A DNA stretch of 23,275 nucleotides from Synergistales bacterium Syner_01. Its GTDB lineage: Bacteria > Synergistota > Synergistia > Synergistales > Aminobacteriaceae. The notes beneath the pieces are model-generated. The model was given only the letters and a program-made list of their open reading frames with translations, had not been told where the DNA came from and searched no databases. Positions within the stretch are counted from its first letter, which is position 1. The number at the start of each line of letters is the position of its first letter. This document shows positions 14,055 to 22,195 of the stretch, piece after piece. The stretch covers positions 1 through 23,275 of the forward strand of contig LVBO01000093.1 in NCBI GenBank assembly GCA_001604435.1, written 5' to 3'. A program made the translations under genes and the position numbers.

Positions 14055-15740
14055 TTAAAAACCGGAGGTTACCCGGCATCCCCCCGTGTGTATTTCAAAA
14101 CCGGGAAGCTCCACCGGCAACCTTCCTTCAGCGGGGGCGTCGCCGCGAAGGACATCGGCAAGCGCCCGAAGCGAAGGAGTGCTGTCGCTATATGAAACGA
14201 TAGCGCCCGACACCGAGGGAAGCGACAAAAGAGCATACGGCGTCCGAAGAGATATGAGGAGAGTTCGTTCCTCTCCGACCTGCCGGACAAGGTTGAGCCA
14301 ATCCGGGTTTCTTTTGCTGTCGTACTCGGCGACGAAAACCCTGTCCACGTCCCCGACTCGCAGCAATACATCGGCGACGTCTTGCGCATTGGGCCGTTCC
14401 GGTACTTCTATCAGGTCGACAGGGAAGAGGAATGTACACAATGCCCTTCCTGCGGCAATACGTTCCTTGGGCCAGAGAAGCGGACGCTTTTTTCCGTCTC
14501 GTATGGTTTGAAGGGTCTCGGATCTGTTTCGGGCAACGGTAATGCTTCGCAACGCCGCTTCGCGCGCTGTAGCAGCTCCATCGGGAGCTATACTGGGAGC
14601 GAAGTGCGGTTTCCATTCATCTTGAAGAAGCCCCAGTGCTTCTTTCGCATCCAGAACCTTTCGCACTGCGTCGTCAAGCCGACTTTGAGAAATTTCCCCT
14701 TTACGGCAGGCTTGCAACAGCGCGTTGTACATTCCGAAGTGCTCCGTTTCTTCGTGTCCCTTATCGGCTCCGAAAAGCAGAATATCCGCGCCGGCGTTCA
14801 GCGCTTCTATCGCCGCCTCCTCCAGGGTTCTTTCTTTTTTTAAAGCCGCCATGCCCATAGAGTCCGTGATTATCAGGCCTTTGAAATTCAGTTCGCTGCG
14901 GAGCATCCCGAGGATGGCGGGAGAAAGTGTTGCAGGATTTTTTTCGTCCAGAGACGGCACAAGAACGTGCGCGGTCATGACCATCGGTACGCCGGTATCG
15001 ACAGCGGCTTTGAAAGGAGGAAATTCAACAGTATTCAGGCGACCCTTCGAGACGTTGATGGTGGGGAGGCCCGAGTGGGAGTCCACCTCCGTATCTCCAT
15101 GACCGGGGAAGTGCTTCGCCGAAGGGAAAACGCCTTTTTCTAAGAAAGCGGAAATCATTGCCGCCCCGAGTCGGGCGACTCTCTGCGGGTCGGAACCGAA
15201 GGATCGAACGCCGATTATCGGATTCAACGGATTGTTGTTCACATCCACCACGGGAGCGAAATTCATGTTGATGCCGAGGCTCGCAAGCTCTTCTCCCATT
15301 ACGGAAGCAACACGGCCGGCCAGAGACGGGTCTCCTGCCGCACCAAGGGCCATATTACCGGGGAAAGAGGTAACTCCCTCGCGAATGCGGGCAATCAAAC
15401 CTCCCTCCTGATCAATGGCGATAAAGAGCGGACGAGACCCCGAAACAAGAGCTCTTCGCTGTATCTCTTCGTTCAAATGCGCAACCTGTTCGACCGACTC
15501 GATGTTGTTTCGGCTGGAGTACAGGATGACTCCCCCGACCTTGATCTCCGAAACGAACTTCTGAAGGTTCTCGGACATCGTGCTGCCCTCGAAAAAAACC
15601 AGCATTATCTGTCCGACTTTTTCCTCGAGCGTCATTGAAGAAAGATGCCGCTCGTTCGCCTCGGCATTATTCGGCGGTGTGAAGATCAGAAAGAACAGAC
15701 TGAAGATAAAAATGAGCGCAGCTTTTTTTGAAGAAATCAT
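14055..15740 (-). CDS. Exported GH3-family beta-N-acetylhexosaminidase (NagZ-like)
   Basis: Glycoside hydrolase family 3 enzyme of 561 residues that would cleave terminal beta-N-acetylglucosamine, most likely from peptidoglycan fragments. The N-terminus is a signal peptide (KKAALIFIFSLFFLIF, then a likely cut after NNAEA), so it acts outside the cytoplasm, unlike cytoplasmic E. coli NagZ. The signature KHFPGHGDTEVDSH occupies 209-222, with the catalytic His/Asp dyad within it, and the nucleophile is Asp293 in IITDSMGM. Substrate-side IDQEGG is at 109-114. A second domain follows after residue 370, as in longer GH3 proteins such as B. subtilis NagZ. It starts on the stop of the preceding gene (ATGA overlap at 15737-15740), so translation is coupled to the membrane PAS protein. 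Cell-wall recycling or remodelling is the likely role of the operon. Confidence 0.93.
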   Translation of the reverse strand: MISSKKAALIFIFSLFFLIFTPPNNAEANERHLSSMTLEEKVGQIMLVFFEGSTMSENLQKFVSEIKVGGVILYSSRNNIESVEQVAHLNEEIQRRALVSGSRPLFIAIDQEGGLIARIREGVTSFPGNMALGAAGDPSLAGRVASVMGEELASLGINMNFAPVVDVNNNPLNPIIGVRSFGSDPQRVARLGAAMISAFLEKGVFPSAKHFPGHGDTEVDSHSGLPTINVSKGRLNTVEFPPFKAAVDTGVPMVMTAHVLVPSLDEKNPATLSPAILGMLRSELNFKGLIITDSMGMAALKKERTLEEAAIEALNAGADILLFGADKGHEETEHFGMYNALLQACRKGEISQSRLDDAVRKVLDAKEALGLLQDEWKPHFAPSIAPDGAATAREAALRSITVARNRSETLQTIRDGKKRPLLWPKERIAAGRALCTFLFPVDLIEVPERPNAQDVADVLLRVGDVDRVFVAEYDSKRNPDWLNLVRQVGEERTLLISLRTPYALLSLPSVSGAIVSYSDSTPSLRALADVLRGDAPAEGRLPVELPGFEIHTGGCRVTSGF

Positions 15741-16870
15741 TCGCCGCTTCCTCCTAAAGAAGAATAGAGTTTTTGGATGAATTGATCGTACGAAAGAGGG
15801 TAGTTCCCGCTGTAATACAAAAAACCATATTTTATGTCAACCGAGAAGGGATAGTCCTTTTTCATCTCAGCCAGTGTTTCAGGAAGCTCTAACAGTTTGA
15901 GAGCCGTGTCTTTTGCGCCTTGCTGCGGTGTTTCCGGGAGTAAAAGCAAAAACTCCCCGTCCTGCATCGAAAAACCCATATCGCTCTCTCTGATGGAGCC
16001 CTTGACGTAGTGAACATACGCCGCAAGAAAAGCTTCTTCCGAGGTCGGCTGGCGACCTCGTCCCGGAAGATAGGTATAGTCCACCTTGAGCAAAATACCG
16101 CAGAGCCAGCGCCTGTACCTGTTTGCTCTGCTCAGCTCCTCAGGGATGCGCAACTGGGCATATTTTCTGGAGTAGAGCCCGTATTTCGGGTCAAAGAGCT
16201 CCGACTCTCTCTTTGCCTCGGCAGTTTGCGAGCTTTTTTGTGACGGAGGATTGTCGACAAGCAGGAAATGGAAAAGACCGTCCTGCGTTTTCTGAAAGAG
16301 AGCATGCTTTTTCCCGCCGACGACCGCTTCCGTCTCACCCGGAACGAAAAATTTCGTCACGTTTTCTCCTTGCACGGGGACTTCTTCGGCAAAGGATGCG
16401 AATGCGTCGTTTGCATCGATGATTGTTCCCTCGTTGTCCGTAACCACGTATGGGAAAGGAGAGTTTTCCAGAGACGTAGCCGCTGAAATCGGAGAAGGAG
16501 AGTCGACGTTAGCGACCGGTGCGGGATGAGGCGTCCTTTTGTCATACTGGGAGTACGAGTGCAACAAGATAAAAAAACCGGAAACAGCGGCGATGACTCC
16601 CACCCAAGGAAGAATCGGATGAGCGCCCGCCTCCATGGAAACGATGCAGATGATTATGCCTTGGGCTGCCAGCTGCAGCGGAGTCAATTGTGAAAATAAA
16701 CTGTTTTTAATCGAAAAAACATAGAACATGCTGAACGCAAAATATAAAAGAAGTAAGAGGACCCATAAAGGCGCCCCCGCCGAAACTTTGTTGCTCTCGT
16801 TTCCGAAAGCAACAAGAATGAGAGAGAGTGGCAGTGAAAGCAGAGGGGGGATAGTTAACCATAAAATCAT
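15737..16870 (-). CDS. Membrane protein with PAS-like and degenerate GGDEF domains
   Basis: A 377-residue protein with about four hydrophobic segments in residues 4-105. A PAS-like region follows at about 137-205 (FPYVVTDNEGTIIDANDAFASFAEE). The GGDEF-like domain starts at about 226 (DPKYGLYSRKYAQL, matching the DpLTGLyNRr start). The catalytic loop that should read GG(D/E)EF is QDGEF at 303-307, so diguanylate cyclase activity is unlikely. It may bind a nucleotide, act as a receptor, or be a structural remnant. The ATG at 16870 follows AAGGAGAG. It lies between an exported DUF4139 protein and an exported GH3 glycosidase, with an ATGA overlap to the latter. That placement suggests a sensor of envelope state coupled to wall turnover, which is inference. 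Confidence 0.82.
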   Translation of the reverse strand: MILWLTIPPLLSLPLSLILVAFGNESNKVSAGAPLWVLLLLLYFAFSMFYVFSIKNSLFSQLTPLQLAAQGIIICIVSMEAGAHPILPWVGVIAAVSGFFILLHSYSQYDKRTPHPAPVANVDSPSPISAATSLENSPFPYVVTDNEGTIIDANDAFASFAEEVPVQGENVTKFFVPGETEAVVGGKKHALFQKTQDGLFHFLLVDNPPSQKSSQTAEAKRESELFDPKYGLYSRKYAQLRIPEELSRANRYRRWLCGILLKVDYTYLPGRGRQPTSEEAFLAAYVHYVKGSIRESDMGFSMQDGEFLLLLPETPQQGAKDTALKLLELPETLAEMKKDYPFSVDIKYGFLYYSGNYPLSYDQFIQKLYSSLGGSGE

Positions 16871-16934
16871 GCCAGTACTCTCCTTAGCGGACGCACGCTG
16901 CTCCTATTCACGGAATTCTTCCTATGAAAGCGCT

Positions 16935-18461
16935 TCAACGCAAAATCACCGTCTCATCCGAAGGGTAGCTCAGGCGGAAGACCGCATTTATGGTACGTTT
17001 TTCACCGGGAGCCAGAGGCAGCTTCCAAGTAAGGAGATTCTGTTCAGAATGATCATCCGGCCGAGGCTCGATACGCAGGATTTCGACGGAGATATTCTCC
17101 CGCGATGAAATAGGAATACGATCTTTCAACGTCACCGTGACAGGATGGGGCATGGCGTTTGTTACTTCGATCATATAGCCGTCCTCGATACGGCCTCTTC
17201 CTGTCCAGGTACTCCCTTCTTTGGAAACGAGTTTCTCCTTGGATGCCTTGACCCTTGGAGTCCTGCCGAAGGCAATGAGGATATCGGAACCGGAGCCGTG
17301 CTCGGCAAGAGCTGTTTTTCCGGACGAACGCCCGTCGACGGAAAGCTCCGCCATCCCTGGAAGAATAGGAAAGGGGAGCGCTTTCGACTCTGCGACGAGC
17401 CATGCCTGCTCGGAGAGCGACGGGACCGAAACAATCGAAGTTTCCGACTTCAGCGTAAAAGCCCCCAAGTTAAAATCCGCCGGTGTATAGTCTCCCGTCA
17501 GCATACCTTCAGCCTGTGTTGAAAGGTCGGTAAGAGTCTGGATAATAGGTCGGGGCGCAGGCTCGGCAGGAAGGGGAGACTGGACCATCGGCGCCATCAT
17601 CGGAAGAGCGTCGTCCATAGTGAAACGACGTGCATCTTTCTGCTTCGGAGCAAGATCCGCTACAAGCGGGCGCAGCTCCGGAGGTGAAACGGAAACTGAG
17701 GGCATCGACGTATGAAAGTGTACTGTTCCTTCGATAAGAAGCCCCGTCCTTTGCCTCGCTCGTGCAAAAAGCGCAGCTGCAATATCGCCGCTGCTCGCGG
17801 AGAGATTCATTCTATAAAAAGGAGCCCACTCCGCGTAGCGTGTGAAAGCCTCCACAAGAAAATCGCCGCTGCCGGAGAGAACCGCGGAGATTTCGACCGC
17901 TTTTTGAGAGTCAGGAGGCATTTTTACCTTGAATTCTGCTTGAAGAACAGCGAGTTCCTTTTGAAGTTCATCTAAAGAATCGGATAAAGATGCGCGCTCC
18001 ATTTCCATCTTTTCCCGGACTGCACGGACTGATTCGATGTACTCTGCAACATCGGCCCCTTTCAATTCCTTTGGTAGTGGACCGGAAAGAAGCGCCAGCG
18101 AGTTTTCGATGGCCGAAATCTTGGCTTGATGAACCGACTGCAGTCGTTCTTTCTCACGCATTGCAGCAAAAAGTTTCTCCAAGACAGGAGGAATCCATTC
18201 GGAACGGGATACGTCAACGGCTTCAAAAGAGAGAACATCCACCCCTTCCGAGGGAATCGGACGGACAGTAGCGCTGTCGAAGGCTCCGGGCAGTTGAAAA
18301 TGCACCTTTTCCGAAGCCGGAATCGAGAAGATACACCTGGCGCCGGCAGGGTACATCTCTGTACGGAGAATCGAATACATTGAGGCAGCTTCTGAGGGAA
18401 CGCTCAAAAGGCACACGAGCAGAAAAAGCAGTAGCGATACATTGAAGACGCCCGTCTTCAT
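16935..18461 (-). CDS. Exported DUF4139-domain protein
   Basis: A 508-residue protein with a clear signal peptide (KTGVFNVSLLLFLLVCLLSVPSEA). A helical, probably coiled-coil segment spans about residues 95-185 (EKLFAAMREKERLQ, then MEMERASLSDSLDELQKELAVL). A low-complexity Pro/Met stretch lies near 285-310 (DDALPMMAPMVQSPLPAEPAP). The C-terminal beta-rich domain resembles the DUF4139 family (FNLGAFTLKSETSIVSVPSL, then EVTNAMPHPVTVTLKDRIPISSRENISVE). That family includes the mucoidy-inhibitor MuiA homologues, whose biochemical role is unsettled. The ATG at 18461 follows AACGAGGAGG. It is the first gene of a three-gene minus-strand operon with the membrane PAS/GGDEF-like protein and the GH3 enzyme. 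A periplasmic scaffold or envelope role is inferred. Confidence 0.85.
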   Translation of the reverse strand: MKTGVFNVSLLLFLLVCLLSVPSEAASMYSILRTEMYPAGARCIFSIPASEKVHFQLPGAFDSATVRPIPSEGVDVLSFEAVDVSRSEWIPPVLEKLFAAMREKERLQSVHQAKISAIENSLALLSGPLPKELKGADVAEYIESVRAVREKMEMERASLSDSLDELQKELAVLQAEFKVKMPPDSQKAVEISAVLSGSGDFLVEAFTRYAEWAPFYRMNLSASSGDIAAALFARARQRTGLLIEGTVHFHTSMPSVSVSPPELRPLVADLAPKQKDARRFTMDDALPMMAPMVQSPLPAEPAPRPIIQTLTDLSTQAEGMLTGDYTPADFNLGAFTLKSETSIVSVPSLSEQAWLVAESKALPFPILPGMAELSVDGRSSGKTALAEHGSGSDILIAFGRTPRVKASKEKLVSKEGSTWTGRGRIEDGYMIEVTNAMPHPVTVTLKDRIPISSRENISVEILRIEPRPDDHSEQNLLTWKLPLAPGEKRTINAVFRLSYPSDETVILR

Positions 18462-18581
18462 TTCGAAAAACCTCCTCGTTCAAGAAATAAGAGCTTGCAA
18501 TCAATGATAACAGAAATTTACAATACCGGATTGAGTGTTTTCTAAAGTACAACCGATTCTTCCCTTTCTGCGTGGAAAAGG

Positions 18582-18616
18582 TATAATGCATCACGAGACT
18601 GAAAAAAACCGTCTCG
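18582..18616 (+). promoter_or_regulatory. Probable promoter and leader hairpin of the YchF-family gene
   Basis: A perfect TATAAT (18582-18587) lies about 50 bp before the ATG at 18636. A poor -35 (TTCCCT, 18560-18565) stands 16 bp upstream. Just downstream CGAGAC (18594-18599) and GTCTCG (18611-18616) form a perfect 6-bp dyad that would sit at the start of the transcript. Confidence 0.4.
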
Positions 18617-18635
18617 AAACAAAGGAGGAAGCGAA

Positions 18636-19727
18636 ATGCTCAAATGCGGTATTATCGGCCTTCCGCTGAGCGGAAAGAGCACGATCTTCAACGTAGTCAC
18701 GCGTGCCGGCGCCGAAGTGAAACCTTATGCAAGCGGGAAGACGGATCCCAACAGAGCAATGGTCAACGTCCCCGATGAACGGTTCGACCACTTGGCTCGC
18801 TTGTTCGAGCCCAAGAAAGTTACTCCGGCGACCGTGGAGTTCGTCGACCTCGCAGGTCTTTCGCGAAATGCCAGCAAGGGAGAAGGCGTAGGGAATGCGT
18901 TTCTCTCTTTCGTCTCGGAATCGGACGCCTTGGTGCACGTTGTTCGCCTTTTTGAAAATTCCGATGTTCCGCACCCGGAGAATTCCATCGATCCTGTACG
19001 GGACTGGAATATCGTTGAGATGGAGTTGATTTTTCGCGACCTTGGCGTTATCGAAAACAGACTGTCCAGGCTTCAAGCGAAGAAAAAAAATATCCCTTCC
19101 GAAATTGAAGAAAAAGCGCTGCTGGAGCGCTGTCAGTCCTGCCTTCTCGAAGAGCGCCCCTTGAGGGAGCTCGGACTTTCGTCCGAAGATCTTCGTCTTC
19201 TCAGCGGCTTCGCCTTTGTGACGCTGAAGCCGGAACTCATCGTCGCGAATCTCGACGAAACCCAGACGGATGATTCCCTTCCCGTTCTCGGCGCCCTCCG
19301 CGAGCTAGCGAAAACAAAAGGCATCCGTTTACTCAAGATCTTCGGAAAAATGGAGATGGAGATTACGGAACTTCCAGAGGAAGAACAGAAGGAGTTCATG
19401 GGCGAGCTCGGTATAGAAGAATCGGGACGGAATCGTCTTATCTCCGAAGCCTACGCCCTGCTTGGGCTTCTCTCGTTTTTTACGACTGGGAAGGACGAAG
19501 TCAGGGCGTGGACGCTTGTTAAGGGCGACAACGCGGTGGACGCCGCAGGAGCGATCCATTCGGACCTTGCCCGAGGTTTTATCCGGGCGCAGGTCGTCTC
19601 CTACGAAGATTTCATTTCCCATGAACACTCCTTAGCAAAGTGCCGAGAAAAGGGCGTACTCAGGCTTGAAGGGAAAGAGTATATCGTTGCGGACGGTGAT
19701 ATGATAGAAATCCGCTTCAATGTGTGA
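18636..19727 (+). CDS. YchF/EngD-family P-loop NTPase
   Basis: Member of the YchF subfamily of the Obg-related P-loop proteins, which bind ATP rather than GTP and associate with ribosomes. The 363-residue length is normal. Walker A is GLPLSGKST (8-16), where most members have GLPNVGKST. The G3 motif is DLAGLS at 71-76, followed by the typical KGEGVGNAFLSFVSESDALVHVVR (split here over residues 81-104). The base-recognition motif is NLDE (205-208) in place of N-K-x-D, as expected for YchF. A helical arm covers about 130-190 and a TGS domain about 275-363 (FFTTGKDEVRAWTLVKGDNAVDAAG). The ATG at 18636 follows AAAGGAGGAAGCGAA. The altered P-loop suggests the divergent branch of the family rather than the canonical one. 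A 147-residue orphan gene follows. Confidence 0.92.
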   Translation: MLKCGIIGLPLSGKSTIFNVVTRAGAEVKPYASGKTDPNRAMVNVPDERFDHLARLFEPKKVTPATVEFVDLAGLSRNASKGEGVGNAFLSFVSESDALVHVVRLFENSDVPHPENSIDPVRDWNIVEMELIFRDLGVIENRLSRLQAKKKNIPSEIEEKALLERCQSCLLEERPLRELGLSSEDLRLLSGFAFVTLKPELIVANLDETQTDDSLPVLGALRELAKTKGIRLLKIFGKMEMEITELPEEEQKEFMGELGIEESGRNRLISEAYALLGLLSFFTTGKDEVRAWTLVKGDNAVDAAGAIHSDLARGFIRAQVVSYEDFISHEHSLAKCREKGVLRLEGKEYIVADGDMIEIRFNV

Positions 19728-19729
19728 TG

Positions 19730-19738
19730 TGATACAAT
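19730..19738 (+). promoter_or_regulatory. Possible extended -10 promoter
   Basis: TGATACAAT forms an extended -10 element (TGnTACAAT) between the YchF-type gene and the 147-residue orphan gene, 37 bp before the ATG at 19775. No -35 is recognisable, so it is only a suggestion of a secondary start. Confidence 0.3.
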
Positions 19739-19774
19739 CAGTACTCGAAATTTCTTAGAAGGGGGCGCTTTTCA

Positions 19775-20218
19775 ATGGCCATGCCAATGCAGGTGAGTCT
19801 CGACGAAATCCTCTCCATGCTGCTCGCCAGGGTGGATAGCCTTGCGATCAACGATGAGAATTCGAAGAGCAAGTTTAATATTGTTGCACGCGTTTTGTAT
19901 AAAAAGGGGATTCTTACAGACGCGGATATAGTGGAATCCATCAAAGAAGAGCACCGCATGCTGAAGGAACTTGGCGCCATAGCCGAAGAACCTTCCGATG
20001 ATATCGTGGAGACCATCGCCGACGGAATCCTTCAGTGGATAAAGGGCGATATCGATTCTCTGAAGAAGGGGATGGAGGAGTACGAGCGCAAAGTCCAGGA
20101 GGCTATGGCCAAGCAGCAGGCTCAGAAACCGAAAATCGACGTCGCCTCTCCGGCTGTTCTGCAACAGCTGAACAGAATGGGAGGAAAAGGGCAAGGCGGA
20201 GGAAAGCTGATCATCTAA
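19775..20218 (+). CDS. Small helical protein of unknown function
   Basis: A 147-residue protein that I do not recognise. It begins MAMPMQVSLDEIL, is almost entirely helical, and is rich in charged residues in the middle (EEHRMLKELGAIAEEPSDDIVETIADG, split over residues 58-84). A probable coiled coil (DIDSLKKGMEEYERKVQEAMAKQQ) covers about 90-115, followed by a glycine-rich tail GGKGQGGGKLII. The block KFNIVARVLYKKGILTDADIVESI resembles short helix-turn-helix or adaptor segments but has no clear match. No signal peptide is present. The start has a modest AGAAGGGGG site 9 bp upstream. It may be co-transcribed with the YchF-type gene 47 bp upstream and is closed by a 23-bp hairpin. A link to translation or ribosome binding is only positional inference. 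Confidence 0.72.
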   Translation: MAMPMQVSLDEILSMLLARVDSLAINDENSKSKFNIVARVLYKKGILTDADIVESIKEEHRMLKELGAIAEEPSDDIVETIADGILQWIKGDIDSLKKGMEEYERKVQEAMAKQQAQKPKIDVASPAVLQQLNRMGGKGQGGGKLII

Positions 20219-20273
20219 CGATACGAGAATGCAGCAGGCACCCGAGTAAAGTGCTTGCTGCATTCTCGTATCG
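20219..20273. terminator. 23-bp hairpin between convergent genes
   Basis: Arms 20219-20241 and 20251-20273 are complementary at 22 of 23 positions, with one G-T wobble, and leave a 9-nt loop (CCGAGTAAA). It fills almost the whole 58-bp gap between the orphan gene and the SYLF gene. The T-run after it is poor (AGCTTATTT), but such a long stem would still block both transcripts. Confidence 0.6.
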
Positions 20274-20276
20274 AGC

Positions 20277-20975
20277 TTATTTGGCCTGTTTCATTATTTT
20301 TTCCAGTTCCATGACGAGCTGCTTGATCTCGTTTTTTGTTGCCGGTGAATTCAAGGCATTTTCCGCTGAAACCGGTTTGCCCCAGTACACTTGGTTCGCA
20401 TTTCTGTCTACATTGATAGCCGCTCCTTCAAGAGAGATACCAGCGAACAAACCTTTTGTCATCGAATAGCTGTAGATAGAAGCTTTCAGTTTATAATCGG
20501 TTCCCAGTTCCCCTCTTCTCCCAACAGGTCCGGCGGCTACCGCGAGGTCTCCTCCCAGTTTGACGTTGTTCCCCGTAAACCCCTTCAGCCCCTTGTCGTT
20601 GGTGATCACGAGCACAAGGGCTATGGACTGCGCGCCTATCTGCAACCCCCAGGAAGCCCCGGTAACGCTTGCAAAAGATGGACCGTACCATCTTTTCTTT
20701 ACTGGATCACGGCGAAGCACTAAACCTTCTCCATATTGTCCTCCAAAAACAATACCAGCCTTTACAACTGAAGGGAAAATAGCGACTCCCCTGGCTTGCG
20801 CGATAAGATCTCCCATTGTCGACGCATCGTCCTGCTTCGACATTTCACGAAGAACTTTTACGGAATCGGCAATACGGCCTTTGGGAGTTGACGCGAACGA
20901 TTTACTTTCCGTCAAATGCAGGAAAAGTAAAAAGAAAATACCGCACAATGCAAAAGATACGCGCATCCGTCTCAT
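20277..20975 (-). CDS. Exported SYLF-domain (Ysc84-type) lipid-binding protein
   Basis: A 232-residue member of the SYLF/Ysc84 actin-binding-protein domain family, whose bacterial members are exported and thought to bind lipids. The N-terminal signal peptide is MRRMRVSFALCGIFFLLFLHL, with cleavage near SFA. The body shows the family pattern: ARGVAIFPSVVKAGIVFGGQYG, then WYGPSFASVTGASWGLQIGAQ, then TGNNVKLGGDLAVAAGPVGR, and the late IYSYSMTKGLFAGISLEGAAIN. The frame runs back to 21014, but the ATG at 20975 follows AGGAGGAAAAAGA and opens directly with the signal peptide. It is convergent with the 147-residue orphan gene and divergent from the TPR-like gene. A TAAAAT -10-like box (21023-21028) precedes it. 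An envelope function is inferred, but the precise role is unknown. Confidence 0.9.
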   Translation of the reverse strand: MRRMRVSFALCGIFFLLFLHLTESKSFASTPKGRIADSVKVLREMSKQDDASTMGDLIAQARGVAIFPSVVKAGIVFGGQYGEGLVLRRDPVKKRWYGPSFASVTGASWGLQIGAQSIALVLVITNDKGLKGFTGNNVKLGGDLAVAAGPVGRRGELGTDYKLKASIYSYSMTKGLFAGISLEGAAINVDRNANQVYWGKPVSAENALNSPATKNEIKQLVMELEKIMKQAK

Positions 20976-21039
20976 TCTTTTTCCTCCTGAAAAAAGATTC
21001 ATGGCTTTTAGCACTTCTTCATATTTTACACCACGCCAT

Positions 21040-21068
21040 TTGACTGGAAAAAATTCGTGAGCTAGACT
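21040..21068 (+). promoter_or_regulatory. Possible promoter of the TPR-like gene
   Basis: TTGACT (21040-21045), a 17-bp spacer and TAGACT (21063-21068) precede the ATG at 21113 by about 45 bp. The -10 matches consensus at four of six positions. It overlaps the likely upstream region of the divergent SYLF gene. Confidence 0.4.
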
Positions 21069-21112
21069 TCTTGGTTAGGGACGAGAAAAAATAGCAAATG
21101 GGGGAAATATCT

Positions 21113-22042
21113 ATGGATGCTACGCAGAAAATTGAAAGGCTTCTTGACGAGGCATACACTACCAATGATCCGGAGGAAATGGAACGAATCGCTCGGATAA
21201 TTCTGAATTACGACCAGGATAATGTGGAAGCGATCATCCTTCTCGCCGATGTCACCGAGGATTCGAAGGAGAAGATCGTTCTTTTGCAAAAAGCGAGCTC
21301 TCTTTTGGAGAGGGATTTAGAGGAATCGCCTGTTCCGGAGGAAATCGCCTTTCTGGATGACGAACTCGGAATGCTCTACGTAGCGGTTCTTCAGCGTCTC
21401 GGGTTTTCTTATTTCTCCGAAGGCGAGAACGAAAAGGCGCTTGAAATCGCGAACGAAATCATGGAAGTCGACCCTGAACAGCAAACCCTGGGAAGAACTC
21501 TTTTCTATCGTATCCTTGTCGACATGAACGAATATACCGCGATCCTCGAGGAGTGTCTGAAAGAAAGAGAGCCTTTTCCTGCCATGCTCCACAGCAAGGC
21601 GATCGCTGCTTTCAGGCTCTCGGGGGCTACCATGCCTGCCTATAGGGCGCTTTGGGAGGCATTCGCGGCGGATCCCGACGTTCCCTTCCACATTCTCGGG
21701 TACTATGAAGAACCGGATGAAGAGGCTGAAGAGGAGGAGCTGGAAAGCTACAGTCTCGCGATGCTCTTCGAGGATGCGTGGCTGACTGAGGGGGATGCCT
21801 CGTCGGCTAACTGGATTGCCGGAGGGACGATACTTCTTGGTCTTGCCGCGTCTCTCTTTCCGCCTGAAAACACTGAGAAGATGCTGGTGCTTGCCGACGC
21901 GCTCGGTCTTGCCGACGCCGCTGAGGATATAATGGTAAAGCTTGAAAGCAGGCAAGACTGGAGCGTTCTTTCACAAAGCGAAAGGCTGAAAGAGGCATTG
22001 AAACTTCTTTCCGAAGGGGAATACTTGCCTCTGAAATCTTGA
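21113..22042 (+). CDS. TPR-like protein of unknown function
   Basis: A 309-residue acidic, all-helical protein that looks like a tetratricopeptide-repeat scaffold. The helix pairs MERIARIILNYDQDNVEAIILLADV and LGFSYFSEGENEKALEIANEIMEVDPEQQ (each split in the protein) have the TPR spacing. A later helical block contains LYDEE-like acidic runs (EEPDEEAEEEELESYSLAMLFEDAW over residues 202-226). The last part, LVLADALGLADAAEDIMVKLE, suggests further degenerate repeats. No signal or membrane segment is present. The start ATG at 21113 sits 4-5 bp after GGGGGAAAT. The alternative ATG at 21098 has no site. It is probably transcribed alone and ends before an AT-rich gap. Repeat proteins of this kind mediate protein contacts, but the partner is unknown. 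Confidence 0.8.
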   Translation: MDATQKIERLLDEAYTTNDPEEMERIARIILNYDQDNVEAIILLADVTEDSKEKIVLLQKASSLLERDLEESPVPEEIAFLDDELGMLYVAVLQRLGFSYFSEGENEKALEIANEIMEVDPEQQTLGRTLFYRILVDMNEYTAILEECLKEREPFPAMLHSKAIAAFRLSGATMPAYRALWEAFAADPDVPFHILGYYEEPDEEAEEEELESYSLAMLFEDAWLTEGDASSANWIAGGTILLGLAASLFPPENTEKMLVLADALGLADAAEDIMVKLESRQDWSVLSQSERLKEALKLLSEGEYLPLKS

Positions 22043-22127
22043 TATTATTGCCCTTTTTTTGTGAGCCGGAGAGCATTCGAAAAAAGAAAAATCAGCGTGA
22101 GTCCAGAGTATCGCGAAAATGTATGAG

Positions 22128-22149
22128 AAAAAGCAAAAACTTGCTTTTT
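22128..22149 (+). terminator. AT-rich terminator-like hairpin
   Basis: AAAAAGCAA (22128-22136) and TTGCTTTTT (22141-22149) form a 9-bp stem with an AAAC loop followed by TT, 86 bp after the TPR-like stop. The stem is weak (only two GC pairs). A second A/T hairpin follows at 22154-22171. Confidence 0.4.
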
Positions 22150-22195
22150 TTAGAGAAAAAAACTTTTTTCTGTGGTAATATTTACATCGGGCGCT

